Source of the DNA: Musa acuminata AAA Group
Lineage: Eukaryota > Streptophyta > Magnoliopsida > Zingiberales > Musaceae
Assembly (NCBI RefSeq): GCF_036884655.1
Contig: NC_088356.1
Location: 15,178,501 to 15,242,500 of the forward strand
Direction of reading: 5' to 3'
Length of the DNA: 64,000 bases
Positions 32,581 to 44,124 of the stretch are shown here, one piece after another. Numbering within the stretch: position 1 is the stretch's first letter; each line of letters begins with the position of its first letter. The position numbers and the translations under genes are program-made. The notes under the pieces were generated by a model, which made no database searches, was not told the origin of the DNA, and worked only from the letters and a program-made list of their open reading frames with translations.

Positions 32581-32900
32581 AGATGGCCACCCGCTCACTT
32601 ATACTAGTAGAGCATTATCTCCTTCCCATCTAAAGATGACTATTTATGATAAGGAGAAGTTTGTGATTATGCATGCGGTGACCAAATGGAGACCGTACTT
32701 GATCGGACGACGCTTTCAAATCAAGACCGATCATAAAAGCCTAAAATATTTCTTAGAGCAGAAGATATCTTCCCTAGAGCAGCAAAAATGGGTAACAAAG
32801 CTTCTTGGATATGATTATGAAATAACTTACAAAAATGGGAAAGAGAATGTTGTTGTAGATATATTTTCGCGGCTACCCAAGTAAGTTGAATTTTCGGTCG
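32581..32900 (+). pseudogene. pol: RNase H of chromovirus C
   Basis: MTIYDKEKFVIMHAVTKW, LIGRRFQIKTDHKSLKYFLE and GKENVVVDIFSRLPK: the Gypsy RNase H C-terminal half, open over 82 codons. Confidence 0.84.
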
Positions 32901-34156
32901 TTTCACTTCCGACCAGTGACTTCCTTAAGGATATTAAGAGGGAATGGTAGGAAGATCCGAAGACCAGTAAGATCATAAAAAAAATTGGAGGAAGCACCAA
33001 GCTACGTGGCTCATTACAATTGAGACTCAAAATAATTGTGCTATAAGGGATGCATCTTGCTTATGCCAAATTTTACCTGTATAAAGACCATCCTTCAAGA
33101 GATGTATTCCACACCTACAGCCGGGCACTCCAGGTTCATTAGTACCTATAAGAGAATTAAGTAAAATTTTTATTGGGTAGGGATGAAAAATATTATTGCT
33201 AAATTTGTGGCATAATATGATGTATGTCAACGATATAAAGGCGAGACAGCGGCAAGTCCCGAAAAGCTGCAACCTCTACCCGTCCCGGACTCAATATGGA
33301 CTGATATATCAATGGACTTCATCGAAGGGCTTCCCTCATCACAAGGAAAAGCTACAATTCTTGTTATAGTTGATCGCCTTACAAAGTATGCTTACTTTTG
33401 CACTGTTCGTAATCCCCACACTACTTCTAGTATTGCTTGAATCTTTATGGAGAATATTATAAAATTGCATGGGATGCTGAGATCTATTGTAATTGATCGT
33501 GATAGGATCTTCACTAGTAGATTTTGGACAGAGTTATTTCAGATGCAAGGCACTAAATTGAAAATGAGTACGGTGTATCACCAACAAACCAACGGCCTGA
33601 CTGAAGTGGTGAATAGGTGCTTGGAGACATTCCTCAGATGCTTCACCAGTGACCAGCCAAATGAGTTGACAAAGTGGCTTCACTGGGCCGAGTGGTGATA
33701 TAATACAACTTATCATTCATCCACAATATATACTCCCTATGAGGCTATGTATGGCCGACCTCCCCCTGTAATCTCAAAATATGTGTTGGGCACCTCTAAA
33801 GTAGAACAAGTAGATAGGGAACTACAGGAGAGAGATAAAATTCTAAAGTTGCTAAAAGATAATCTCACTATAGCTCAAGAAAGGATGAAACAATAATATG
33901 ATCAACGCAAAGGCGAAAGAGAATTTTCAGTAGGAGATTGGGTCTTCCTACGACTCCAGCCATATAAGCAAACATCAATCTAGACTAGAGTATCTATAAA
34001 GTTTCACCTTGGTTCTATGAACCCTACTAAATTTTAGAGCGCATCGGAGCGGTAGCATACAGATTGGACTTACCCGCCAGCTCCCGAATCCATCCAGTCT
34101 TCCATGTGTCGTGTTTAAAGCTTAAGCTAGGACAAAATGAGACAGCCCAAAGCCAT
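32901..34156 (+). pseudogene. pol: Integrase of chromovirus C
   Basis: Begins with the linker and a degraded zinc domain, then the core (SIWTDISMDFIEGLPSS-type segment at about 33285-33340, VIVDRLTKYAYF, LHGMLRSIVIDRDRIFTSRFW, TEVVNRCLETFLRCF) and the C-terminal GDWVFLRLQPYKQ-type block (about 33935-33970). The DDE residues D-x-D are seen but stops occur throughout. It is cut at 34156 by D's LTR. Confidence 0.82.
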
Positions 34157-34533
34157 TGGTAGAACCCTAGCAGATTCTAACCTTAGGGTTGATCTCTTTA
34201 GGGGATCGACTTCCTTGAAACTCTATAGGGGTTCCTTCCTCCAAATTGCTGCTCAAAGACTACTAAAAAGATTCATCTATTGCTTGTCAAAAGAGGATGA
34301 ATACATGACTATTTACAGGGCTTCTAAACCCTAATTCCTAATAGGACTCCTACTCAAGATTCCTACTTCTAACCAACTCCTAATAAGACTTCTACTCTAA
34401 GAAGCAACCTCCCAACTTACCATAACCCTAGCCGACCTCTTCACCTTTTTAATAGGGGTCGGCTAGGTAGGTTTTACATGAATACTCGTTTCAATAAAAT
34501 TCAATTAGGACTCTCGTAGCTAGAGTCATAATA
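34157..34533 (-). repeat. 3' LTR of chromovirus D
   Basis: 377 bp. Read on the minus strand it ends GGGTTCTACCA and starts TATTATGACTCTAGC, a decayed TGTTAGGACTC. It aligns with the LTRs of B and C. The TATA box is mutated (TGTAAATA). Confidence 0.82.
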
Positions 34534-35940
34534 GACCCACCATCTTCAAATCAGTCTTGTCCTCGAGGCTAACGATACATAAATTCTAGGAATTTGATCT
34601 TTAAGTTGTCATAGTTCTCCCAAGTGGCATCTTCTGCTGGTAGGTTCACCTATTGTATTAGCATTTCAGTAGTGGGTCATCTTCATCGAGTCACAATCCA
34701 TCGATCAATAATGGCACTCAGTTGGGTCTAAAGTTCTCCTTGGGTAGTCATATTTGGTAGATGGCTTTGGGCTGCCTTGTTTTGTCCCAGTTTAAACTAT
34801 AAACACTACACATGGAAGACTGGATAGATTCGGGAGCTAGCAGGTAAGTCCAATTTGTATGCTACCGCTCCGTTGCGCTCCAAAATTTGGTAGGGTCCAT
34901 AGAACCGAGGTGAAAGCTTAATTGATGCTCTAGTCTGGATTGATGTTTTCTTGTATGGATGGAGCTGCAAGAAGACCCAATCTCCTACTGAAAATTCTCT
35001 TTCGCCTTTGTGTTGATCATATTGCTGTTTCATTCTTGCTTGTGCTGTAGTGAGATTGTCTTTTAGTAACTTTAGAATTTTATCTCTGTCCTATAGTTCC
35101 CTGTCTACTTGTTCTACTTTAGAGGTGCCCAACACATATTTTGGGATCACATGGGGAGGTTAGCCATATATAGTCTCATAGGAAGTATATTTTGTGAATG
35201 ACTGATAAGTTGTATTATACCACCACTTCGCCCAATGAAGCCACTTTGTTCACTCTTTTGGCCAATCACTGGTGAAGCATTTGAGGTATGTCTCTAAGCA
35301 CCTGTTCACCACTTCAGTTTGGCTGATAGTTTATGGGTGATATACCATACTCATTTTCAATTTAGTGTCCTGTATTTGGAATAACTCTGTCCAAAATCTG
35401 CTTGTGAAGACCCTATCATGATCACTTACAACAGATCTCGGCATCCTATGTAATTTTACAATATTCTCCATAAATATTCAAGCAATACTAGAAGCAGTGT
35501 AGGGATTACGAACATCGCAAAAGTGAGCATACTTTGTAAGGCGATCAACCACGATAAGAATTGTACTTTTTCCTTGTGATGAGGGAAGCTCTTCGATGAA
35601 GTCCGGGATGGGTAGAGGTTGTAGCTTTCCGGGGCTTACCACTGTCTCGCCTTTATGTCATTGACATATATCACATTGTGCCATAAATTTAACAATTATA
35701 TTTTTTATCCCTACCCAATAAAAATTTTACTTAATACTCTTATAGATTCTAAGGAACCCGGAGTGCCCGACCGCAAGCGTGGAATGCATCTCTTGAAGGA
35801 TGATCTTTATGCAAGTAGAATTTGGCACAAGCACAATGTATCCCTTATAGCGTAATTCTTTTGAGTCCCAACTGTAATGAGCCATGAAGCTTGGTGCTTC
35901 CTCCAATTTTTTTATGATCTTACTGGTCTCCGGATCTTCC
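34534..35940 (-). pseudogene. pol: Integrase and chromodomain-like tail of chromovirus D
   Basis: Read leftward: integrase zinc domain, core (TKYAHF-like and DRVFTSRFW-like pieces), the GDWVFLQLHPYKKTSI block open at 34806-35033 with PRFYGPYQILER and IYPVFHV, then a degraded chromodomain (TEMLIQ, AEDATWENYD). Stops are frequent. Confidence 0.82.
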
Positions 35941-36460
35941 TATCATTCCCTCTTAATATCCTCAAGGAAGTCATTGGTTGGAAGTGAAACAACAAAAAAT
36001 TTAGCTTGCTTGGGTAGCCGCGAAAGCGTATCTGCAACAACATTCTCTTTCCCCATTTTGTAAATTATTTCATAATCATATCGAAGAAGTTTTGTTATCC
36101 ATTTTTGCTGCTCGGTGGAAGATATCTTCTGCTCCAAGAAATATTTTAGGCTTTTATGGTCGGTCTTGATTTGAAAGCATTGCCCAATCAAGTACGGTCT
36201 CCATTTGGTTACCGCATGCATAATCGCGAGCATCTCCTTGTCATAAATAGTCATCTTGAGATGGGAAGGAGATAATGCTTTGCTGGTATAAGAGAGAGGG
36301 CAACCATCTTGCATTAGCATAGCACCAATTCTGACTTCGGAGGCATCAACTTCAATAATAAAAGTCCTGCCGAAGTCAGGTAGCGCTAGTATGGGCATTG
36401 TTGTCATTGCAACTTTAAGTTCATCGAAGGTGGTGGTGGCTTTGTTTTACCATTAGAAAG
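35941..36460 (-). pseudogene. pol: RNase H of chromovirus D
   Basis: Open for 154 codons: LPDFGRTFIIEVDASEV, YDKEMLAIMHAVTKW, FQIKTDHKSLKYFLEQ and GKENVVADTLSRLPK. The best preserved RNase H of the three chromovirus copies. Confidence 0.85.
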
Positions 36461-37422
36461 CATCTTTTTTCAGCAAGGAAGGGGTGCACTGATCTTTTCA
36501 TAGGTTTTCACGAACTTGTGGTAGTAGCCTATTAAATCGAGAAAGCCACGTAACGATTTTATGTTCCTCGAAGTTGGCCAGTTCTGCATTACTTCAATTT
36601 TGGAGGGGTCCACCACCACACCTTCCTCTGATGTGATCTGCCTAAGATATTCCATCTTTTATTAAAGAAAGCTACACTTTAATTTTTTGATAAAAAGAAT
36701 ATGTTCTCGTAAAATCATCAAAATAAGTCATAAGTGTTGAAAATGACTTTCAAGAGAAGGGCTCTAAATAAGGATATCGTCAAAGAAAACTAGCATAAAC
36801 TTACGAAGATAATTTCTGAAAATATCATTCATAAGGCTCTGGAAGGTGGAGGGAGCATTGGTGAGACCAAAGGGCATTACCAAAAATTCGTAGTGGCCAT
36901 TGTGTGTTCGAAAGACGGTTTTCTTTATGTCTTCTTCACACACTCGTATTTGACGACACCCGGATCGAAGGTCCGGCTTTATGAAGACTCGTGCTCTCTT
37001 TAATTAATCAATCAATTCATCTACTATTGGAATAAGGTATTTGTCCTTGACAGTTATGCCGTTGAAAGGTTGGTAATCAGCATACATTCGCTATGTTCCG
37101 TCCTTCTTTCGTACGAGGAGCACCGGTGAAGAGTAGGGGCTGCAACTTGGCCGAATAACTCCTATTTTGAGCATCTCTTTTATAATCCTTTCTATTTCAT
37201 CCTTCTGGAGATGTAGATACCAATATGACCGAGTATTTTCTAGAGGTTTGCTCGGAAGAATCGATATACAATGATTATGCCGATGGGTAGGAGTTAGGTT
37301 GCGCGGTTCATCAAATATATCTAAAAATTCAGCAAGCAAACGAAGTAGGTTTAGATCTTTAAATTCTGTTGGCTCTCCTTTAGTTTGCTACTCAAGTTGT
37401 ACCAAAAAGCCATAATATATTT
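36461..37422 (-). pseudogene. pol: Reverse transcriptase of chromovirus D
   Basis: Linker (EFLDIFDEPRNLTP), fingers (RSYWYLHLQKDEIERIIKEML, SSPVLLVRKKDGT) and the catalytic FFDDI (36775-36787 on the minus strand), then VVVDPSKIEVMQNWP. Interrupted by stops. The upstream part is cut by G' at 37422. Confidence 0.85.
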
Positions 37423-38082
37423 TGTTGAATCTCAGATTTTGATGATGAAATCAATTGATGTGTTTGATCTAATTTGCATTTTAAGTGATGCGGGACTAGC
37501 TTCGATCAGAATAGGCAAAATGATTAAAGTAAGAGGAATCAGATATTAGGTCGGAGCAAACATGTCAGTAGATTGGGCGTTGGGCTGGAGGATTGGTCGA
37601 CGTGTTGGTAGAAGGCTTCGAGCTGTGAATTCGAGCATCGGGCCTAAAAGAGTAGACATTACGCCACAGAGATCAAAGTTGCAGAGTCAACATACCAATT
37701 GGGCAAAAGGTCGCAAAAGAGGATGAGGTGCCGAAGGATCGGACGAAGCATTGGATAAATCAATGATATGCTAGACAATATGGGATTCGCTTGTAATCGT
37801 TTATGCCTAGATCGATTTAGTTTAGGTCTAATTGAGTCGGTATTGGGGTGAAACAATGCTAACTTAATTAGGGGTCAATTGGGCCTAAATTAAGAGTGAT
37901 TGGGAGGCCCATTCAATGACCCAAATGTTGGGCCACGCGGTGGCACCATCAGAACAAGGGTAGAACCGCTTGTGAGTTGGAAAACTTGAAATCTCGGTCT
38001 CTAAGGCTATCAGGCGGTGGTACTGCCAGATTGGGCGATGGTACCACCTAGTGATAGTGTGTCAGGCGGTGGTATCGCCCAG
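37423..38082 (+). mobile_element. Sirevirus LTR head G', interrupted by G
   Basis: Starts TGTTGAATCTCAGATTTTGA and follows the long LTR subtype of K (matching pieces such as GAAGGCTTCG, CATCGGGCC and GGTCGCAAAAGAGGATGA). It runs into a GC hairpin block and stops abruptly at a second LTR start (38083). The remainder, whether solo LTR or full element, must lie right of the window. Confidence 0.72.
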
Positions 38083-38614
38083 TGTTAAATCTCAGATTTT
38101 GATGATGAAATCAATAAGTAAATTATTTGACCTAATCTATGTGTTGAGATAAGTGTGCAGGATTAACTACGATAGCAGTAAGGCGTAAAGCATATGATGT
38201 GATAGAATCGAAGATTCGGACGATGTACCGGGAGCTCGCGAGAGCTTGTCTGAAGATCTCTGAGAGTTCATCAGAAGATTGCTAAGAGTTCGTCGCCTGA
38301 AGCTCATTGGAAGATCGTCAAGAGCTCATCGGAAGATCATCGAGAGTTCGTCGGGAGTTCGCCAGAAGCACGCCGGAAGACTCGCCGAGAAGTTCGTCGG
38401 AGGATCACCGAGAGAAATCAACATACCGGACTAATCGCTTGCTTTAATCATAGTTAGTACATTAGTTGATTAGGATTAAGAGGTAATCCCACTAACTCAG
38501 ATAAGGGCCAACTAGGCCCTTAACAGGACTGAATTGGGCCAGCTTGAATAGCCCATTTAGCCCCTGAAATCATGGCCAACGGTGGCATCGCCTAGGAGAC
38601 CCAATCTCCCAAGT
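38083..38614 (+). repeat. 5' LTR of Sirevirus G, first part
   Basis: From TGTTAAATCTCAGATTTTGA to ATCTCCCAAGT, where H begins. Contains the GATTAACTACGATA block shared by the Sirevirus LTRs. Confidence 0.82.
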
Positions 38615-39060
38615 TGTCATAGACAAAATTCTAAACATGATGTTTGATATAATGCTTATGTATGTTCATGTCTTTTGGTTTGTTCATGCTTTGCACAGCA
38701 TGTAGAGGGACGGTCGAAGGCTTAACAGCCCCGTTTTAGTTGTGTTTGGTAGCCTTTTTAGGCTTATAAATAAAGGTTATGTCATATGAATACTTATGAG
38801 AGATATTTGGTCTGTAGTGGACCATTTGACCCTTTGTTGTGCAACTGTTCAGAGCTTGTAAAGTCTGTTTATAATTTGCATTGGCTATGAAGTGTTTTCG
38901 GAAATGTTTGCTTGTGGATCTCGAGTAAGGCACTTTCTCTAACCCGTTTTCTCTTTTGTAGGTCCTAAGGGAACATAGGAGGTTTTGGGGAGGCTGACCT
39001 TTACGGATGGATACGCAAGAGCATTGCACGACTTTGGCAAAGCCAAATAAGTTCATGATA
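38615..39060 (+). repeat. 5' LTR of element H
   Basis: 446 bp, same length as the 3' LTR; contains TATAAATA at 38765-38772. Confidence 0.88.
38765..38772 (+). promoter_or_regulatory. TATA box in 5' LTR of H
   Basis: TATAAATA in GGCTTATAAATAAAGG; the 3' LTR copy is mutated to TGTAAATA. Confidence 0.5.
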
Positions 39061-39062
39061 GA

Positions 39063-39079
39063 TGGTATCAGAGCGGGAC
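39063..39079 (+). other. Primer-binding site of element H
   Basis: TGGTATCAGAGCGGGAC, two bases after the LTR. Confidence 0.85.
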
Positions 39080-42000
39080 AAGCACTCATAGAAACACTTG
39101 GCATGCAAATGTGGGGGACCTAGCAGGGCTGCATTGAGGGTGGTTAGCACACATGACCATTTGAGGGAAGATGGGCATGGAGATATAGGGAAAAGGAGTC
39201 GCTCGAAGGAGCGGGCATCTGAGATTAGCATTCAGAGGAATAACCAACCCTTCACACAAAAGGCACCATGAGAACAAACAAGCTTAGAAGAATAAATAGC
39301 GCACAAAGGTTGGGATAGCTGAGTACGAGCTACGGCTCGACGTTGACAACTATACTTGATGGTGCTCAAGACAAGCGAGGTGCTTGGTAAAGGATGAGAC
39401 CATACAAGATGGAATGGGTTGCTCAATGATCAAAAGAGTTATGCAAAGCTCACAAAGGTGAGGGGAATTGCTAACTCAAAGAATTCAGTACCCATGCAAG
39501 GGCTTGTATGTGGACGATGGAATGTTTACGACCATCCCAAGGCGACTGAAACTTGGCGCCATGGAGCATTGAAACTTTCTCTTCGGTATGAGAAGGATAC
39601 ATCCATAGGAGGCTGAAGTGTGTAGTGAGTTCAACATATTGCTAGACCTTGAGTGGTGCAGCGGGAGCTATATTGACGTGGAGTCAATATAGCGAGTTCA
39701 GCATGTCGCAACCATCCCAAGGTGATCGAAACTCAATGCCATGGAGCATTGAAACTTTCTCTTCGGCATAAGAAGGATACATCCATAGGAGGCTGAAGTA
39801 TGTAGCGAGTTTAGCATATTGCTAGACCTTGAGTGGTGTAGCGGGGGCTCTATTGACGTAGAGTCACAATTTAGCAAGTGCGTTTGTAGGAGGCAGAATA
39901 ATGCATAGTTTGTTCAGCAAGTCGGAGTAGTCCAAGGGGATGGTGGTCTTCGAAACTTTTAGAGGGGAGGAAACAAAGAGAGATGTTGCTTCAACGAAAT
40001 AGATATCCAGGAGGGATAAGTCCCGGCTCTCTAGAGGGAGAATCACGTGCAATAGACCATACATGTTGAAGAGTACCACCTCAAAAACAACAACTCCAAG
40101 AAGCTCAATGAATCGAGTGAGCGGCGAGGAGTCATCACATGATCTCGCTTGAGAGAATGCATTAGCAGATGCATTGCGAGATCAAGTGGGGGAGCAACCC
40201 AAAGCAACACAAATGAAGGCACACTTGAAGTCGATATAGAGATCAAACTCAATGGAGGGATGACCCATGGAATGGTGGGCGCGAGGGCCACCATCAACTC
40301 AATGAAAAACGAGGTGTGGAGCAACTTGGGTGTAACTTGGCGAAGTACCTAAGCCACATAAAGGGAATCAGCATAGAAGATAAAACATGGAGCGGAGGCA
40401 CAGAGCTTTCCTTGGACAGAGGTCAAGAACATAAACTCTTACAGATGCAAGAGCAGGATCATGTTGTTCCATGGGTCCTTTATTCTGATGGAGCGGACTC
40501 ATCTTGCATGATGCCAAAGACAAAGGAAGCTTCTGGGCACATACACCTTATCTTGGAGAAGCATTTGATGGAGGAACTAAGGTGACTCAACTTGCGGAAG
40601 GGAAGTTGGACTTAGAAGGCCTTGGCACGGGGCAAGAGTACGCGGAGTCGGGTACTCTTAAAGAATATGCCATAATGTTGCCATTCAAGTTGCCATGAAG
40701 GAAGCACTGTACAACGGAGATTGTGTTGGTAGGGGCAGAGGCCCAAGATCCAGACAATGGTGCACCATTTTCAGCGAAGTCGGTGGACTTCGGGAGCTAC
40801 TAGGCGATAGATTATCCTAGAGCGGTGCTTCACCTAGGTGTGACCCAAGAGCGGGTGGATGAAGGTCGATTGCCAAAGGAGTGAACACAATCAAAAGTGG
40901 AAGAGGCCCTATGATATGTTGGCAGAGGCCACATATGGAGGGATCGCAATCCGAGTTCATCCCATAATGATCAGAATGTAATGGAGATGTCACCAGGAGG
41001 TGACATGGTGTAGTGGATCGTGGTTGAATAGTTCGTGGCAATGCGATACACACTAATATGGTCCTGTGAGGGACTATATCATACGGAGATATGATCGGGA
41101 GCTATTGGGGAGCTCCACCTCGGTGAACAACATGACGATAAGAAGGGCTATGGATTCAAGGAGTGAAGGCCATGGTACCGTAAAGGCGGGTCTTCCGTGC
41201 GTGCATTGAGTTTTGCATCGGATGAAAGCCTTGGTTATCAGCATATGGGGATTGTGTTTCACCAAGGGAAAAGTTCGAATGCAAGTACTAGTGAGTCCCA
41301 TGGGAGGGACTTGATCATGCAAAGGTATGAACGAAGCAGCTGGAGAGTTGGACTACTCCAGCGCCCATATTCGCTTAAGGGAACCCGACAAGTTAGAGGA
41401 CAAGATCAAGTAAGCGAACATTGCTCCCAAGGAAGCTAAGGAGAATAGAATCGGTGTGAACCCTGCAACATGATGGTAGAGACCATGCATAAGAGTTGTA
41501 GTTTGTTTTTCCATTGACCAAAGGGGATTGATTGGAGAACATAGAGGTGTTGAAGTAAGGGGTCAAAAGGGGCGAGGAAGCGACGATGAGTCCAGAGAAA
41601 CTTATATACCAAAAACCAAGTATCAGTTAGAATGGAGGTGGACTCAGATGAGTGTCATAGTGCCATAGAGGTAGATCTACCGATCGTAAAGAAATGGATG
41701 CAGATGTGAGGCGATGGATAGTAGGGCCATGGGTATGATAGCGCTATGATACCACAGAGGTGTGACTTTCGTGAAGTCATCGATCCCTTGCTCTCATGGA
41801 GAGAGAGCGCTTGGTTGTGAAAGGGGCCGAGAAGGTAGAGTATGCAAAGGCAAACTCCAAGTACCAAGATAAGGCTGAAGGGTAGAGGCCAAGGAAATTT
41901 GTAAGACTGGTGTCAATAAGCTTCTCATCAAAATAGCCGAAAGTGAAGGACATTGGGTCATGCAATAGTGCATGTCTAAGGAACAAAGCAAGCAATATGT

Positions 42001-42940
42001 GGTGCTATACCTTTACTACTCAGTGGAGTAGACGGCAGGGTTGATGGAGAAGATGGTACAATCTCAGAAGCGACCAAATCTATTAGAGACTTACTCTAAG
42101 TTGGGGTGAAAATCTTCCTGCATTCCAGAAGTTCAATGGCATTGAGAAGGTGAATCATAGTAACTAACTCAACACAAGGAGTGCAAACACTTCAAGTGCT
42201 TCAGAAGTGTGAGCAAAGAGCAGGCAAAGGCTAGTAACCAGCTCGATGCATGGAGTACAACCTTCGAGGAGGCGGGCGAAGTCAAGTAATCTTTACCTTC
42301 TCAACTCTTAAGAGAATTGGTAAAACCGAGTACACCAATTCTCTTATCTATCCAGCTGAGGAGCTCTACATAAATTCAAATATCCTTCGAAGATAATGGA
42401 AGATAATAGTTGTCAAATCCTCACCAATGGTGATCAATGCTATTGAGAGTAGATTATTTGCTTCATTTTCCAATAGAATGCTAATCAAAAGCAGAAGTGA
42501 TGCAAATCTACTTGGAAGTGACAACTAAGTGAAAGAAGAGTTAATTGGTAAATTTGGTGGAGGAAGGACCCAAAACTTTAAAAGTTTGTGAGGCGATGCT
42601 CGTTAAAGCTCCAACAAGCATCCACCCAGTTCAAGCAACATGAGACATTTGGGAGACTGGCGCATAGTAAGGATGGTCTTTTCTTTCATCGAAAGGATCC
42701 GTAAGAACCAACAGGGATCAAGATAACTCAGGCAACCCTATACTAGAGTCAGAGTCATTAGCAAGTTGAAGTAGTGTGGCAGACCAAAAGTTCGACTACT
42801 CGACAATAGCAGCAGAGAGCAACTAGGAGCCAAGAGGCACATTGCAATTGGAGCAAAAAATTGAAGACTCAACAAAGGCGAGGAGTTATAGTGTCAGCAA
42901 AGGCTTCGACGAGGACGTCGAAGAAATAAGTGGGGGAGAA
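39080..42940 (+). other. Interior of element H, no coding signal
   Basis: The longest ORF is about 90 codons and none shows a retroelement motif. A 180-bp tandem duplication lies at about 39531-39870. The 3' end is the polypurine tract. Confidence 0.75.
39531..39870. repeat. 180-bp tandem duplication in H
   Basis: ACCATCCCAAGG occurs at 39531 and 39711, and the following bases (GGAGCATTGAAACTTTCTCT, GAAGGATACATCCATAGGAG) repeat at the same 180-bp offset with a few differences. Confidence 0.88.
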
Positions 42941-43386
42941 TGTCACGGATAAAATTCTAAACAGGATGTTTAATGTAAAGCTTATGTATGTTCGTATCTT
43001 TTAGTTTGTTCATGCTTTGCACATCAAATAGAGGGATGGTCGAAGGCTTAACAACCCCATTTTAGTTGGGTTTGGTGGCCTTTTTAGGCTTGTAAATAAA
43101 GGTTATGTCATGTGGATACTTGTGAGAGATATTCGGTATGTAGTGGACCATTTTAACCCTTTGTTGTGCAATAATTCAGAGCTTGTAAAGTCTATTTGTA
43201 ATTTGCATTGGTTATGAAGTATTTCAAAAATGTTTGTTTATGGATCCCGAGTAAGGCGCTTTCTCTAACCCATTTTCTCTTTTGTAGGTCCTAAGGGACC
43301 ATGGGAGGTTTCAGGGAGGTTGACCTTTATGGATGGATATGCAAGGGCACCGCACGACTTAGGTAAAACCAACTAAGTCCATGACA
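42941..43386 (+). repeat. 3' LTR of element H
   Basis: 446 bp, aligning end to end with 38615-39060. Confidence 0.88.
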
Positions 43387-44075
43387 AGGTGGTCTGGGCG
43401 GTGGTACTACTGGCAGTTAATGTTGCCAGCGGTGGTACCACCAGAGCTCGGTCTCTGGGGTCTGTCAGGCAGTGGTATCACCCAGACTAGGTGGTGGTAT
43501 CGCTAGTACCCTGAAATCCGGGGATATGACACTTTTTGGCTCCAATTTTGAAGCCAATGGGAACTATAAATACCCTACCCTTTTTACATTAAAGACACGA
43601 AAGCATTGGCATAATCCCGAATTCATAAGTGTTAAAGTGTTGTAAAAAGTGCTAGAGTCCTCCTCCCTTTCTAAGTGTTGTGATTATTCAAGAGAGGTGT
43701 AAGACTTGTAAGGATTGTCTCCAAAGCCCGTGAAAAGTATAAAGCACTATAAAAGGTGGTTGGTCTTTGCCTATTGAAGGAAGGCCATTAGTGGACACCG
43801 GTGACCTCGATAGAGGAGGAATCCAAAAGTGGATGTAGGTCACAATGATCGAACCACTCTAAATTCTGGTTTGCATTTCGTCTTGAGCAATTTACCTTTC
43901 TTGTAAGTTACTTTATCTTCTTACTGCTTCTTTATGCTCCCATACACTTTCAAGTTAAAATCTTTACGAAACGATTTTTGAAATTAGGTTTAATAGAAAC
44001 GAAGACTTTTGAAAAAGGAAAGTTTTCTGCTGCACTAATTCACCCCCCATCTTAGTGCCGCTCTTGATCCTAACA
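43387..44075 (+). repeat. 5' LTR of Sirevirus G, second part
   Basis: Resumes after H with a GC hairpin block (GGCGGTGGTACTACTGGCAG and similar, about 43395-43505), a TATA box at 43565-43572 and the end GATCCTAACA. Confidence 0.82.
43565..43572 (+). promoter_or_regulatory. TATA box in LTR of G
   Basis: TATAAATA in GAACTATAAATACCC, about 505 bp before the LTR end as in A, F and K. Confidence 0.6.
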
Positions 44076-44077
44076 AT

Positions 44078-44089
44078 TGGTATCAGAGC
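44078..44089 (+). other. Primer-binding site of Sirevirus G
   Basis: TGGTATCAGAGC, two bases after the LTR. Confidence 0.88.
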
Positions 44090-44124
44090 TCAGTCACTCT
44101 TATTTGGTTTGAAACCTAAGAGAA

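Larger units (their letters stand above)
15737..34156 (+). mobile_element. Chromovirus C (Ty3/Gypsy), visible part
   Basis: Plus-strand Gypsy element with a 5' LTR at 15737-16107, PBS, a rearranged leader, and then pol pieces at 30829-34156 after the 13.4 kb Sirevirus F. The pol order PR-RT-RNaseH-INT and the chromodomain-like tail of its relatives B and D make it a chromovirus. It is interrupted at 34156 by D, so its chromodomain and 3' LTR must lie right of the window. Everything from 34157 to 64000 therefore appears to sit inside C. Confidence 0.8.
34157..37422 (-). mobile_element. Chromovirus D (Ty3/Gypsy), 3' half
   Basis: Minus-strand element of the same family as B and C: 3' LTR 34157-34533, chromodomain-like tail, integrase, RNase H and RT running right to left. 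It is cut at 37422 by the Sirevirus LTR head G', so gag, protease and 5' LTR should lie beyond the window. It appears to be inserted in C's integrase; GCCAT (34152-34156) should recur at its far end. Confidence 0.82.
38615..43386 (+). mobile_element. Non-coding LTR element H (LARD-like)
   Basis: 4.77 kb with two 446-bp LTRs (38615-39060, 42941-43386), starting TGTCA and ending TGACA or TGATA, a tRNA-Met-type PBS and a polypurine tract AAGTGGGGGAGAA just before the 3' LTR. The 3.9 kb interior has no recognisable gag or pol on either strand, only short ORFs. This is the structure of a large retrotransposon derivative that uses enzymes from another element. A clear 5-bp TSD is not seen: flanks are CAAGT and AGGTG, with AAGT/AGGT a possible 4-bp near match. 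Confidence 0.82.

Noticed and set aside
15737..34156. C and D as one element with an inverted end
   Set aside because: D has its own LTR terminus at 34157 and its pol duplicates regions already present in C, so they are two elements.
39419..41439. Small ORFs (60-90 codons) inside H as genes
   Set aside because: Short, on both strands, no motif, spread as expected by chance in a non-coding element.
44078..44089. tRNA-like TGGTATCAGAGC sites
   Set aside because: These 12-base matches are primer-binding sites, not tRNA genes; no cloverleaf surrounds them.
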